From contig JARGPD010000027.1 in the NCBI GenBank assembly GCA_029212845.1, positions 1-38,802 of the forward strand: 38,802 bases of DNA, given 5' to 3'. Below the pieces are notes generated by a model. It was not told the origin of the DNA. It made no database searches and worked only from the letters and a program-made list of their open reading frames with translations. The position numbers were made by a program, and so were the translations under genes. The first letter of the stretch is position 1. Every line of letters begins with the position of its first letter. The DNA is from Planctomycetota bacterium. Lineage in GTDB: Bacteria > Planctomycetota > UBA1135 > GCA-002686595. This document shows positions 26,591 through 35,904 of the stretch, one piece after another.

Positions 26591-27139
26591 GTGCCCACCG
26601 GCGACGAGTCCCCCTTCGCGAGCCACTACGAGCTCGCCGCGCCAGCCCTGTGCGCCTGGGCTGCCCTGCGCTGCCGCGGGCCGCTCGGCACCTTGCTCGA
26701 TGCCGACGATCTGGTCCAGGAGGTCGCGCTCGAGGCCATGCGCGCCTTCGAGCGCTTCGACCCCGAACACGGTAGCTTCCGGCCTTGGCTCTTCGGCGTC
26801 GCCACGCGCGTGTCAGCCTCGCTCCTGCGGAGCTCGGCCCGCCGCCATGGCATCGCCGCGATCGACCCGCTCGGTTCCCAGGACCTGCGCGCCGAGGTGA
26901 CCACGATCAGCCGCCGGGTGCGTCGGGACGAGGCTCTCACGCGGCTCCTGGAGCAGGTCGCCAAGCTCGAACCGATCGAGCGTGACCTGCTGCTCTACCG
27001 CGGGCTCGCGGGCCTCGACCACGCCGAGGTCGCCGAGCTCGTCGGGCTCGGCACCGAGGCCGCGACCAAGCGCTGGCTGCGACTCCGGGGGCGCCTGGTC
27101 GAGCTGCCCGCAGCACGCGACCTGCTCGGCGAGCACTGA
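26591..27139 (+). CDS. ECF-type RNA polymerase sigma factor
   Basis: A 182-residue sigma-70 family protein made of regions 2 and 4 only. Region 2 spans about 8-80, with DADDLVQEVALEAMRAF (core binding and -10 contact), FDPEHGSFRPWLFGVATR. Region 4 spans about 113-172, with LEPIERDLLLYRGL and a helix-turn-helix HAEVAELVGLGTEAATKRWLRLRGRL. The start is GTG at 26591. No membrane anti-sigma gene is adjacent; instead a transmembrane Ser/Thr kinase converges from the other side. Planctomycetes carry many ECF factors genomically linked to such kinases, so control by phosphorylation is plausible but inferred. The target promoter is not visible. Confidence 0.85.
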   Translation: MPTGDESPFASHYELAAPALCAWAALRCRGPLGTLLDADDLVQEVALEAMRAFERFDPEHGSFRPWLFGVATRVSASLLRSSARRHGIAAIDPLGSQDLRAEVTTISRRVRRDEALTRLLEQVAKLEPIERDLLLYRGLAGLDHAEVAELVGLGTEAATKRWLRLRGRLVELPAARDLLGEH

Positions 27140-27240
27140 GCTCGCTTGCCGAGAGGGCAGAGTGGACTCGACCTGCCGCGCACCCACGGAGCCGGGTCGC
27201 GGGTCCATGTTCCAGGGGATCGGCTCCCTCCAGGAAGGTG

Positions 27241-27270
27241 CGGCGGGGCCGAAGCCTCTCGGCCCCGCCG
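27241..27270. terminator. Bidirectional GC-rich hairpin between sigma factor and kinase
   Basis: A perfect 12-bp stem (CGGCGGGGCCGA with TCGGCCCCGCCG) with a six-base loop lies between the convergent ECF sigma and kinase genes, 31 bases from the kinase stop. Both strands form the same hairpin and neither has a U-tract. Confidence 0.6.
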
Positions 27271-27301
27271 TTGAGCCTGGATCTGGAGCTGCGCGCCAAA
27301 C

Positions 27302-30247
27302 CTAGCGGTCGAGCCCGAGCCCGCCGATGGCCTGGACCAACCGGGCGATGTGGACCCGTCGGGGCCCACCACTGCCGCCCTCCAAGAGCAGGTCCCCGCC
27401 TTCCACGAAGCCGAGTGAAGACACCTCGACCACCGGCAGGTCGAGGGCTAGGAGCTCCTCGCCGCTGGCCACGTCGAACAGGCGCAGGTGCCCGCCCGGA
27501 TTGAAGATCGCCAGGGTCTCCCCGGCTTCGTCCAGGGCTAGGCCGCCGCCGACGGACACCGCCGAGACCTCGACCGTGAGCAGCGGCTCGGGCGTGCCGG
27601 ACTCCCAGACCGAGACGATGCCCTGCACCGAGCTCTCGGTCAGGACCCGCAGCCAAGCCACGGCACGCGGCCTAGCCAGACCGGGCGCCGAACCCGAGAG
27701 GGCGCCGGAGAACACGACCCGCATGAGCAGTCCCTCGGTGCCGGGCTCGAGCAGCAGGTCCGGGTCATCGAGGAAGTGCACTACCGACTCGGGTAGCAAG
27801 CCGCTCCCGGGCGGCAGCGCCCTAGAGCCAAGGAGCAAGGGGGTCTCGGCTGGTCTGGTGTCCGCGTCCTCGAGCAGGCGCAGGCCGGGCACGAGCTCGA
27901 AGCGCCGAGGCATGCTGCTGCGTTGGCAGACCAGGAGCTCGAGCTCCCCCGCGTCAGAGAGAGACAGCACCAAGGAGTCGGTCGCGCTCATGCTTGCCAG
28001 CGAGCTCTGGTGCAGCACCTCCCGACGACGCAGGTCCAGGATCCAGATCCGGCCGGCCAGGACCGCAGCGCCGAGCTCCCCGGTCGCGTCCACCGCGAGC
28101 GCCGGCAGGGGCGCGGCTGGGGCCACTTCGGACAGCAGCGTGTGCAGCTCTCCGTCCGCGTACTGCACGAGCTCGAAGCCAACGTCGGTACGCCGAGCGA
28201 CCAGGGCGTCCGGAACCTCGGCGCCGAGGCGAACCCCGAGCGGACGCACGGCGATGAGCTCACCATCGAGGTCCAGCTCGATCGCCCCCTGGTCCCGCAA
28301 GCCTTGCAACCGAACCCCGCCGTCGACGGCCAAGCCAACCCAAGTCCCGTCAGGACTGAAGCCGCCGCTCGATGCGCGACCGTCTGGCGCTGGGCCACAA
28401 GCCTGAACCTCACCGGTGTCGGCACCGAGCACGGCCCAGCCCCCTCGGCCATGCAGGAGCACCTGACCACCATCCCCACTGAACTCGGCAGCGAGCAGCT
28501 CTCCCAGGTCGAGCGCGGCTTCGCCCTCGCCGACCTCGCCGCTCACCAAGGGCTCGGCCGACCCAGCGTCGACGAGCCAAGCGCGTCCCCCCGAGGCCAT
28601 CACCACGCGCTCGCCAGCGGGTCCGACCGCAAGCAGGTCCAGGAACCGGGGCAGGCCGCTGAGGTCGAGCTCGGGCAGGCTCTCCCCCGCAGCCGTCACC
28701 AGGCGCAGGCCCAGGTTGCGCGACCCGGGATCCACGGTGAAGGACCCAAGCACGCGCCCCCCGGGAGCCGCGCGCACGATGCCGAGCCCACCGAGTGGGG
28801 CCGATGGCAGCTCGCGCAGGTCGAGGGTGGTCAGCGCAAGGGCCGCATCCCGGCGCAGCCCGACCGAATCGGGGAAGAGACTGGAAGTGATGCTGGCACC
28901 GGCGGCATCCAGCTCCCGGAGGCTCGCGCCGACGGTGGCTAGCTGCTCGCGGGCTGCAAGGTAGCGCCCCGGCTCGTCGCCCTCCAACATCAAGCGCGCG
29001 CTGCCGGCATCGGCTCGCGCCCGGCCGGCAAGCACGCCGATGTTGGCGGCACGCTCACGCTCCAGCACGCGCCCGAGGTGCCAGCTGGTGGCACCCGACC
29101 CCATCGCGATCGTGGCCAGGAGCAACAGGATCACCGCCAGAGCCGGGTGGCGCCGCAGCCAGCGCAGGCCCCGGCCGATGCGGCCGGGTGGACGCGCGAG
29201 GATCGGCTGCTTGTGCCGCAAGCGATCCAGGTCCTGGGCAAGCTCGCCCGCGTCCGCGTAGCGCCGGTCGACGTCCTTCTCCAGGGCCACGGCGAGGATG
29301 CTGTCGAGGTCGCGGGAGACCAGGGAGCCGCGGCCGAGCTGGCCGCGGACCGAGGCTGGCTCTTCGCGCTCGATGCGCCTGGCGATCGACTCGACCGTCG
29401 GTCCATCGAAGGGCGGCTTCAGGGTGCAGAGCTCGAACAGCAGCACGCCCAGGGCCCACACGTCGCCGCGCGGATCGTCGGCGCCGCGACCAGCGAGGCG
29501 CTCGGGAGACATGTAGCGCGGGGTGCCGATCAGGTCGCCGGTGCGCGTGCGCACGGGCAGCTCGCCGTCGAGGGCCTTGGCCAGCCCGAAGTCGATCAGC
29601 ACCGGGGTGCCGTCGACGCCGAGGATCACGTTCGAGGGCTTCACGTCGCGGTGCACGACTCCGGCCGCATGGGCAGCGCCGAGGGCCCGCGCGAGGTCCT
29701 GGGCCAGCTCGAGGCGCTCGGCGAGCGGCGGCGGCTCACCCGCGCGCCAGTCCGCCAGGGCGCGCTCGAGAGTCGGTCCCTCGACGAGCCGCGTGGCGAC
29801 GAACGCGACGCCGTCGTGCACGCCCGCCTCGAGCACCCCCGCGATGCCCGGGTGTTCGAGGCGCGACAGGGCCTCGACCTCGCGGGCGACCAAGGCGGGC
29901 AGTCCGGTGCCTGCGACGGCCAGGCCGATCAGCTGCTTCAGGGCGACCCGCCGCCCGAGGCGCTCGTCCAGGGCCAGGTACACGATCCCCTGGGCGCCGC
30001 GGCCGAGCACATCCTCGAGCGAGTAGGGCCCCAAGCGCTGGGCTGCAGCTGGCGCCGCCCGCCCAGCCGCGAAGGCCAGTGTCTCGCGCTCGACCAGGGA
30101 CTCATGGCCCGGGTTGGCTTCCAGGTAGTGCTCCAACGACCTCAGGCCGCCTCCCGCGGCGTCGGCGGAGAGCTCTTCGAGCAGTCGCAGCACGCGCCGC
30201 TCCTCCGCAGGCGTCGGCTCCGGGTCCGGGTGCGAGTCGTCGAACAT
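27302..30247 (-). CDS. Transmembrane serine/threonine protein kinase with beta-propeller-like C-terminus
   Basis: A 981-residue membrane kinase. A short helical N-terminus (1-70) precedes a complete Hanks-type kinase domain (about 75-340): glycine loop LGRGAQGIVY (82-90), Lys104, Glu123, catalytic HRDVKPSN (His199, Asp201), DFG at 219-221 (LIDFGLAK), APE-type YMSPE and GDVWALGVLLFEL. One membrane helix follows a basic stretch (HPALAVILLLLATIAMGSG, around 390). The ~570-residue outer part has repeated blades reminiscent of WD40/PQQ-like propellers (GFSPDGTWVGLAVDG, EFSGDGGQVLLHGRGG, ALDEAGETLAIFNPGGHLRL). All catalytic residues are present. The ATG at 30247 sits after a GGGGG; the longer open frame upstream is not protein-like. 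It converges on the ECF sigma gene and is divergent from the FG-GAP gene. What the sensor part binds is unknown. Confidence 0.93.
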   Translation of the reverse strand: MFDDSHPDPEPTPAEERRVLRLLEELSADAAGGGLRSLEHYLEANPGHESLVERETLAFAAGRAAPAAAQRLGPYSLEDVLGRGAQGIVYLALDERLGRRVALKQLIGLAVAGTGLPALVAREVEALSRLEHPGIAGVLEAGVHDGVAFVATRLVEGPTLERALADWRAGEPPPLAERLELAQDLARALGAAHAAGVVHRDVKPSNVILGVDGTPVLIDFGLAKALDGELPVRTRTGDLIGTPRYMSPERLAGRGADDPRGDVWALGVLLFELCTLKPPFDGPTVESIARRIEREEPASVRGQLGRGSLVSRDLDSILAVALEKDVDRRYADAGELAQDLDRLRHKQPILARPPGRIGRGLRWLRRHPALAVILLLLATIAMGSGATSWHLGRVLERERAANIGVLAGRARADAGSARLMLEGDEPGRYLAAREQLATVGASLRELDAAGASITSSLFPDSVGLRRDAALALTTLDLRELPSAPLGGLGIVRAAPGGRVLGSFTVDPGSRNLGLRLVTAAGESLPELDLSGLPRFLDLLAVGPAGERVVMASGGRAWLVDAGSAEPLVSGEVGEGEAALDLGELLAAEFSGDGGQVLLHGRGGWAVLGADTGEVQACGPAPDGRASSGGFSPDGTWVGLAVDGGVRLQGLRDQGAIELDLDGELIAVRPLGVRLGAEVPDALVARRTDVGFELVQYADGELHTLLSEVAPAAPLPALAVDATGELGAAVLAGRIWILDLRRREVLHQSSLASMSATDSLVLSLSDAGELELLVCQRSSMPRRFELVPGLRLLEDADTRPAETPLLLGSRALPPGSGLLPESVVHFLDDPDLLLEPGTEGLLMRVVFSGALSGSAPGLARPRAVAWLRVLTESSVQGIVSVWESGTPEPLLTVEVSAVSVGGGLALDEAGETLAIFNPGGHLRLFDVASGEELLALDLPVVEVSSLGFVEGGDLLLEGGSGGPRRVHIARLVQAIGGLGLDR

Positions 30248-30392
30248 GCCCCCATTGTGGACCGAACGGCCCCACACGACCAGCCACGTCAGAGCTAGCA
30301 AGTTCTTTCCACTCCGGTGTCCGGCCAGCCGCGCACGTTCCCGAGTCCCGGTGGAACCTCCCCATCCCTGGCCCGAACACCCATCCTTAGAC

Positions 30393-31682
30393 ATGCGCCT
30401 CCCCCAGCTCGAGCTCCTCGCCGGAGTCCTAATCCTCACCCCCTTCACCCAGGCCCAGCTCCCGATCCAGCGCGTCGTCGACTCGCCCGACGACAGCACG
30501 GCGTTCGGCGTCGCCGCAACCCGCCTCGGCGACGTCGACGGGGACCTAGTCGCCGACTTCGCCGTGGCCGACACGACCGCCATCCCCTTCACCCCGCCCG
30601 ACGAGGTGCACGTCTTCTCCGGCGCCACGGGTGCCCTCCTGGCGACCTACGTCGAGGAGAACGCCGGCGACAACTTCGGTCAGACCCTCGTGGGCGTCGG
30701 CGACCTCGACGGAGACCTCGTCCCCGACCTCCTGGTCGGCGCACCGGGTCACGACTTCGGGGGGACCGCCGCTGGCAAGGCCAAGGTCCTCTCGGGAGCC
30801 ACCGGCGCCGAGCTCCTGGCCTTCCACGGCACCGCCAACCTGCACGCCATGGGCTCGACCCTCGCGGCGCCCGGCGACCTCGATGGCGACGGCAAGAGCG
30901 AGCTGCTGATCGCAGCAGCCGGCGAGAACAAGGCACCGTCCTGGGGTGGCATCGTGCGCCTGTACCGAGGCAGCGACGGCGCCGAGCTGTTCGAGTTCGG
31001 CAACGGGGCGTCGACCCACGACATCGCCGAGGGCTATGGACAGTCCCTGGCGGGCGCTGGCGACCTCGACGGCGACGGCGTCATCGACCTCTTGATCGGT
31101 GTCCCGGCTCGGCACGATTCCATCCACGGCAGGACCGGCGCCGTCGAAGCCCGCTCGGGCGCGGATGGCTCGCTCCTGTTCGTGCTCAGCGACACGGTCC
31201 ACCCGGTCAGCAACCAGGCCTTCGGCCGATCGATCGCAGGGGGCACCGACCTGAACGGGGACGGCGTCCCCGAGATCCTCGTCGGGACCAGCGGTGACAA
31301 GGAGACGGGCCAGGTGCTCGGCGCGGTCTTCGTCATCGACGGTGCGACCCAGAACGTCCTGGCGAAGCACCTCGGCCATGCGGCCGGTCCCGGCTCCCTC
31401 GGGCACCACGTAGCCTTCGTCGGCGACGTCAATGGCGACGGCTTCGAGGACTACGCGGGCGGCTACGACTACGGGGGGACCATCGGCTACAGCGGCTTCG
31501 TGCAGGTCTGGTCCGGGGCCGACCACGCCCTGCTCGACGAGCTGGCGACCGGTGCTGCCGGCTTCGGATCGTGCCTGGTGGCCCTCGGTGACGTGACCGG
31601 GGACGGGCTGCCGGACCTGCTCGTCGGCGCCAAGCAGGACCGTGAGGTGCAGCTCCTGAGCGTCGCGGGCGCCCGCGGGTAA
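30393..31682 (+). CDS. Exported FG-GAP repeat (integrin-like beta-propeller) protein
   Basis: A 429-residue secreted protein. A signal peptide (residues about 1-21, ending TPFTQA) is followed by seven FG-GAP blades, each with a calcium-binding Asp cluster: DVDGDLVADF, DLDGDLVPDLLVG, DLDGDGKSELLIA, DLDGDGVIDLLIG, DLNGDGVPEILVG, DVNGDGFEDYAGG and DVTGDGLPDLLVG. Seven repeats make a full propeller. Such proteins in planctomycetes are exported and presumed to act in surface adhesion or binding. The ATG at 30393 is chosen because it begins the signal peptide; the frame is open to 30246. It ends at TAA 31680-31682, but the same frame continues open for another 123 codons encoding what looks like its C-terminal domain. 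Confidence 0.9.
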   Translation: MRLPQLELLAGVLILTPFTQAQLPIQRVVDSPDDSTAFGVAATRLGDVDGDLVADFAVADTTAIPFTPPDEVHVFSGATGALLATYVEENAGDNFGQTLVGVGDLDGDLVPDLLVGAPGHDFGGTAAGKAKVLSGATGAELLAFHGTANLHAMGSTLAAPGDLDGDGKSELLIAAAGENKAPSWGGIVRLYRGSDGAELFEFGNGASTHDIAEGYGQSLAGAGDLDGDGVIDLLIGVPARHDSIHGRTGAVEARSGADGSLLFVLSDTVHPVSNQAFGRSIAGGTDLNGDGVPEILVGTSGDKETGQVLGAVFVIDGATQNVLAKHLGHAAGPGSLGHHVAFVGDVNGDGFEDYAGGYDYGGTIGYSGFVQVWSGADHALLDELATGAAGFGSCLVALGDVTGDGLPDLLVGAKQDREVQLLSVAGARG

Positions 31683-31781
31683 GGGCACCAGCCCCCCGAG
31701 CTGGCCCCCAGCCTGGGCTTCGCCGGGATACCCGCGGGGGGGGCCGACCCAGCCCGCGGCTCCTTCGAGATCACTGGAGCC

Positions 31782-32054
31782 ATGCCGATGGCCAGCGGTG
31801 TCTTCGCCGTGTCGGCCGGCGAGGCGGTCGCCGACTTCCTCGGCGCGACCCTGCTCGTGGACCTCATGGACCCGGGCCTGTACCTCGGGCCGATCCAGTA
31901 CGACCTGAACGGCAGGTACCTCTCGCCCGAGACGACCCTGCGCCAGCCCACCTTCGACGGCGTCGTGCTCCACTGCCAGGCCCTGGCCCTGGATGCCGGA
32001 TCACCGCTCGTGTTCGTGACGTCCAACGGGCTCGAGGTCCGCATGACGGACTGA
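31782..32054 (+). CDS. Probable C-terminal domain of the FG-GAP protein, cut off by an in-frame stop codon
   Basis: A 90-residue ORF from ATG 31782, but the same frame is open from base 31683 directly after the TAA of the FG-GAP gene, with residues that read as continuous protein (PSLGFAGIPAGG, then RGSFEITGAMPMASGVFAV). The sequence has no signal peptide and ends with YDLNGRYLSPETTL, FDGVVLHCQALALDAG and FVTSNGLEVRMTD. That pattern (LD/DLNG..., G..LHxQ...LD, SNGL.V.) resembles the ~100-residue C-terminal segment attached to many secreted planctomycete repeat proteins. It is therefore most likely a detached domain rather than an independent gene. No Shine-Dalgarno is evident before the ATG. 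An eight-G run lies at 31736-31743 but does not shift the frame. Confidence 0.5.
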   Translation: MPMASGVFAVSAGEAVADFLGATLLVDLMDPGLYLGPIQYDLNGRYLSPETTLRQPTFDGVVLHCQALALDAGSPLVFVTSNGLEVRMTD

Positions 32055-32099
32055 CCGGAGCCGGTGGTCTTCCTGACACCACCCGACCCCTTGGCGAAG

Positions 32100-32130
32100 C
32101 GTCCCGGATCCAGGCACCTGGTCCGGGACG
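32100..32130. terminator. Bidirectional hairpin between the FG-GAP region and the aminotransferase fusion
   Basis: A 9-bp perfect stem (CGTCCCGGA at 32100-32108 with TCCGGGACG at 32122-32130) continues inward past one bulged T with CCAG/CTGG around a four-base loop. It lies between convergent genes and lacks a U-tract on either strand. Confidence 0.6.
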
Positions 32131-32135
32131 ACTCC

Positions 32136-34472
32136 CTACTTCGGCGTCGTGCAGGGCGAACCAGCCGCGAGCTCGCCCAGCACGAGATCCAACTTCTCGA
32201 CCAGCTCGTCGGCGTCGTGCAGGCCGAAGGCCAGGGGCGGCTTGAGCTTGACCACGCACTCGAACGGCCCGTCGGTGCTGAGCAGCACGCCGAGCCCGCG
32301 CATGCGCTGCACGAGCTCGCGGGCGGCGGCGGTCGCAGGCTGCTTGGTGCCACGATCCAGCACCAGCTCGAGCCCGAGGAACAGGCCGCGGCCCCGCACG
32401 TCGCCGACCAGCGCGTGCCGCGCGGCCAGCTCGTGGAAGCGCGCGAGCAGGTAGGCGCCCACCTCGGCGGCCCGCGCGAGCAGCCCCTCGTCCTCGATCA
32501 CGTCGAGCACCGCTAGGCCCACGGCGCAGCTGACCGGGTTGCCGCCGAAGGTGTTGAAGTACTCCATGCCGGTCTCGAACGAGCGCGCGATCGCGGCCGT
32601 CGTGATCACCGCAGCCAGCGGATGCCCGTTCCCGATCGGCTTGCCGAGGGTGACGATGTCGGGCACCACGCCTTGGCCCTCGAAGGCCCACCAGGCATCG
32701 CCGACGCGGCCGAAGCCGACCTGCACCTCGTCGGCGATGCAGACGCCGCCCGCTGCGCGCACCGCTTCGTAGGCCGTCTCCAGGAAGCCCGTGGGTAGCT
32801 CGACCTGCCCGCCGACTCCTAGGATCGACTCGGCAAGGAAGCCGGCTAGGGGCCGGCCCTCCGACGCCAGCCGGGAGATGGACTCGCCGACCGCCGCCGC
32901 GTACTTCCGGCCGGCCTGGGCGTCGTCGTAGCCGTAGGGCCCACGGTAGCGATCCGGCATCGGCACCTTGTGGGTCGAGGCCGGCGCCCCAGCCCCGCCG
33001 CGCCCGTCGAACTTGTAGGGACTGACGTCGATGTTGCCCTGGGTGTTGCCGTGGTAGGCGTGCTCCAGCACGACGAAGTCCTCGGCCCGCGTGTGCGCCC
33101 TCGCGAGGCGCTGGGCCAGCTCGTTGGCCTCACTGCCCGAGTTGACCAGGAAGCAGACCTCGAGCGGCGCGGGGAACAGGCTGGTCAGCCGCCGCGCGTA
33201 CTCGGGCAGGTTGTCGTGCAGGTAGCGGGTGTTGGTGTTCAACAAGGCCGCCTGGCGAGCGAGGGCCGCCACCACCCGCGGGTGGCTGTGGCCCACGTGG
33301 CAGACGTTGTTCACGCAGTCCAGGTAGCGCTCGCCGGCGGCATCGAACAGGTAGGCACCGGCACCCCGCACGATCTTGAGCGGCTCGTCGTAGGCCGTGC
33401 TGAGCGTGCGGCTGAGCACCTGGCCGCGCAGCTCGATCAGCTCGGGGATGGAGCGCTCGGGGACGCAGCTTCGGACCCGCGGCTGGAACACGTCGCGCAG
33501 CTGTGCCTCGCCCCCGGCATCGAGCGCGCGCAGGAGCTGCCACACGGGAGCCTCGCTGATCGAGAGGTACTCGTTGGACGGATCCAGGCTGCGCTGGTGC
33601 GCGGCCATGGTCGCGCTCAAGGCCAGGCGCAGGCGCAGGAAGTCGGGTGCCGCCAAGAGCTCCTCCACCGTCGGCTCCTGGACCTGCCGGTAGCCCTCGA
33701 GCACGAGGCCCGCCGCACGCCCGCGCTCCTCGTGACCGAGCAGCAGGTAGGCCAAGAGGTGCGCCAGCTCGCAGATGCGGTAGGCGTGCAGCATGTCGCC
33801 GAAGTCGATCAGGCCGCTGACGCGCTGACCCTCGACGAGCACGTTGTGGTCGTTGAGGTCGCCGTGGATCACCTGCATCGGCAGGCTGGGCAGGAGCGGC
33901 AAGAGGCGCGCCTCGCAGTCGTCCACCACGCGGCGGATCAGCAGCTGGTCGGCCGGCGCCTCGATCGCCGCGAGCCGCGCGCGGATCGTGGTGAAGGCGC
34001 GCTTGGGATCCCAGGCCAGGCTGTGGTGCATGCCCGCATGGGCGAAGTTCGACAGGTCCCCGACGAGGCCCCCGCAGCGTCGCCCGAGGTCGGCGAGCAG
34101 CCCGTCGCTGCGCTCGCCCACCGTGGCCAGGGGCGCGCCGGGCAGGTACGCCACCAGCCGCAGGGTGAAGTGCCCCTCCTGCACGTCGAGCACCGGCAGG
34201 CTGCGCCCGTCCAAGGTCGGCCGCAGGCTCGGGTAGAGGTGCGCCTGGTAGGAACCGCGCAACAGCTCGAGGGCCGCGCGCTGCAGGTCGAGGGCCTCGG
34301 GCGACTCGTCGGGGTGGCTGATCTTGAGCACCCACGGGTGCTCGCCACGCAGCAGCACGTTCTGGTCGCGCTCGCTGGCGAGGGCCTCGCAGGTCCCGGT
34401 CACGCCGTACAGCTCCTCGGCGAGCACGGCGGCGATCTCGAGCGGGAAGCGGGGACGGTCGGCGGTCTGCAT
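32136..34472 (-). CDS. Phosphotransferase (APH-like) / class III aminotransferase fusion protein
   Basis: A 778-residue two-domain protein. Residues about 15-310 are an aminoglycoside-phosphotransferase/choline-kinase-like domain: ATP-binding Lys50 (WVLKISHP), catalytic HGDLNDHN (Asp205, Asn210) and metal-binding DFGD (Asp223). Residues about 350-770 are a PLP-dependent class III enzyme: [34 protein letters not shown] and the PLP lysine 611 in [10 protein letters not shown]. The second half resembles AGXT2L-type enzymes, of which ethanolamine-phosphate and hydroxylysine-phosphate phospho-lyases are members. A kinase that phosphorylates an amino alcohol, followed by a phospho-lyase or transaminase, would make a coherent two-step enzyme. 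Some bacterial homologues carry an M23 peptidase domain between the two; it is absent here. The ATG at 34472 starts the kinase fold; the longer frame upstream is low complexity. Exact substrate unknown. Confidence 0.9.
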   Translation of the reverse strand: MQTADRPRFPLEIAAVLAEELYGVTGTCEALASERDQNVLLRGEHPWVLKISHPDESPEALDLQRAALELLRGSYQAHLYPSLRPTLDGRSLPVLDVQEGHFTLRLVAYLPGAPLATVGERSDGLLADLGRRCGGLVGDLSNFAHAGMHHSLAWDPKRAFTTIRARLAAIEAPADQLLIRRVVDDCEARLLPLLPSLPMQVIHGDLNDHNVLVEGQRVSGLIDFGDMLHAYRICELAHLLAYLLLGHEERGRAAGLVLEGYRQVQEPTVEELLAAPDFLRLRLALSATMAAHQRSLDPSNEYLSISEAPVWQLLRALDAGGEAQLRDVFQPRVRSCVPERSIPELIELRGQVLSRTLSTAYDEPLKIVRGAGAYLFDAAGERYLDCVNNVCHVGHSHPRVVAALARQAALLNTNTRYLHDNLPEYARRLTSLFPAPLEVCFLVNSGSEANELAQRLARAHTRAEDFVVLEHAYHGNTQGNIDVSPYKFDGRGGAGAPASTHKVPMPDRYRGPYGYDDAQAGRKYAAAVGESISRLASEGRPLAGFLAESILGVGGQVELPTGFLETAYEAVRAAGGVCIADEVQVGFGRVGDAWWAFEGQGVVPDIVTLGKPIGNGHPLAAVITTAAIARSFETGMEYFNTFGGNPVSCAVGLAVLDVIEDEGLLARAAEVGAYLLARFHELAARHALVGDVRGRGLFLGLELVLDRGTKQPATAAARELVQRMRGLGVLLSTDGPFECVVKLKPPLAFGLHDADELVEKLDLVLGELAAGSPCTTPK

Positions 34473-34651
34473 GGTGCGCGGAGGAGGACGGGGGCGGGAC
34501 CGGCGGCAGGCCGGTCGAGGGCGCGCCAAGGTACACCCCGGCGACCGGCCGGGGCTGCCCCTAGGCAGGGACTCCCGGGAGATTCCCCGACCGGAGCTGG
34601 AATGACGTGCCTCCCGGGACGAAGGTCCCGGAGCAGCAAGACGCTGCGACC

Positions 34652-35020
34652 ATGGACTCCACAACTCCGCCTGCTGCTCCGCGCCTCGTCCGGCTGCTCT
34701 TCGTGGTGGGTGGCGCTTTGGCGCTGACGCTGCTCTACCTCAGCTGGGCCTACTCACCTGACGCCAGCCACGCTTGGCTCACCGCGCTGTCCGCGATCCC
34801 GGTCCTTGTCCTCGCGCACCTCGTCCTGGCGGTGCTGCTCCGGGAGACCTACCTGGTAACGTGGCGCCACGCGACGGCCGCCCGGGATCTGCTCCAGAAG
34901 AGCAGCCGGGCACTCCTCACCCCCCTCTTCGTCCTGCTTCAGATCCTGCTGGGACTCCGTGTGGACCCGGAACCGGGGACGCATCCGGCTAGCCGCGAGG
35001 ACCTGGGGACCAAGCCATGA
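34652..35020 (+). CDS. Small two-helix membrane protein, unknown function
   Basis: A 122-residue protein with two clear membrane segments (LVRLLFVVGGALALTLLYLSW and LSAIPVLVLAHLVLAVLL) and a third, weaker hydrophobic stretch (LLTPLFVLLQILLGL), ending in a polar tail. I recognise no family. The ATG at 34652 is preferred to the ATG at 34607 because it puts the first helix about 12 residues from the N-terminus. Its TGA overlaps the ATG of the next membrane gene by four bases, so the two are translationally coupled. It is divergent from the aminotransferase fusion. Confidence 0.6.
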   Translation: MDSTTPPAAPRLVRLLFVVGGALALTLLYLSWAYSPDASHAWLTALSAIPVLVLAHLVLAVLLRETYLVTWRHATAARDLLQKSSRALLTPLFVLLQILLGLRVDPEPGTHPASREDLGTKP

Positions 35021-35739
35021 ACCTCAACCACTACAGCGAGCTTCGCCGCCAGGCCCTGCGCGTCTTCCTGGCCTTCCTCTCCCTCACCGCCGTCATCGCC
35101 CTGGTCGCCGTGCTCGGCGCCAACGGCGAGTTCGTGCTGCGGGTGCTGCTCTCTAGCCTGACCATCTCGGCCGCGAGCGTCTGCGCCATGTGCTGCGCCG
35201 CCTACGTCGAGCACGGCGGCAGCCGCGAAGTCGGCCTCGCCAGTGCGGTCCTCGCCGTCGTCGCGGGGCTGCTGCTGGTCGCCGTCATCTGGATCGAGCC
35301 CTCCAGCGAGCCGGTCATCAAGCTGGCCGCCATGCTGGGCTGCACCGCCGGCTTCACCGCCCACGCCCTCTTGCTACGCATCCCCCAGCTGCCCCCCGGC
35401 CAGCGCTGGGTCACCAACGCTTCGACCGTTGCCATCGCGGTGATGACCGCCCTGATCAACTTCTTGATCCTGTTCGAGGCCGACGGCAAACCGATGGGCC
35501 AGCTGATCGCCACCTTCGCGATCCTCTCGGGACTCGGGACCCTCGCGATCCCGATCCTGCTGAAGCTCCGCGGCCCCCAGGAAGAACACCGGGCACCCAC
35601 ACACCCCGGGGGCCCAGTCGGCAGCGGGCCCGGCGCCTCCCCGGACGCTGCGGGCTTGAGCCTGGTCCAGGTCGACGGCCACGTCTTCGAGGACGCGACC
35701 GGCCAGCGCTACGCCGTGCACCGGCTCGAAGACAGCTGA
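35017..35739 (+). CDS. Six-helix membrane protein, unknown function
   Basis: A 240-residue protein with about six membrane helices (ALRVFLAFLSLTAVIALVAVL, FVLRVLLSSLTISAASVCAMC, SAVLAVVAGLLLVAVIW, VIKLAAMLGCTAGFTAHALLL, STVAIAVMTALINFLILF, LIATFAILSGLGTLAIPILL), then a Pro/Gly-rich cytoplasmic tail ending in a short block GLSLVQVDGHVFEDATGQRYAVHRLEDS-like segment (about residues 210-240). A Cys-Ala-Met-Cys-Cys cluster in helix 2 could be functional. No family is recognised. The coupling with the upstream two-helix protein (ATGA) suggests a heteromeric membrane complex. Confidence 0.65.
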   Translation: MNLNHYSELRRQALRVFLAFLSLTAVIALVAVLGANGEFVLRVLLSSLTISAASVCAMCCAAYVEHGGSREVGLASAVLAVVAGLLLVAVIWIEPSSEPVIKLAAMLGCTAGFTAHALLLRIPQLPPGQRWVTNASTVAIAVMTALINFLILFEADGKPMGQLIATFAILSGLGTLAIPILLKLRGPQEEHRAPTHPGGPVGSGPGASPDAAGLSLVQVDGHVFEDATGQRYAVHRLEDS

Positions 35740-35904
35740 GTCGCCTTGGCCCGTGGGCCGTCCATTCGAGACCAAGGACCGTGGACGTGATCTTCCCCGA
35801 CCAAGGCCTCCAGCGCTCCCGGGTCCTCCTCGGTCGTCCACACCACCCGAGCAACCCGGGCCGTTCTTCAGCGACCCAGCCGCCCAGCGACACCGACCAA
35901 GACC

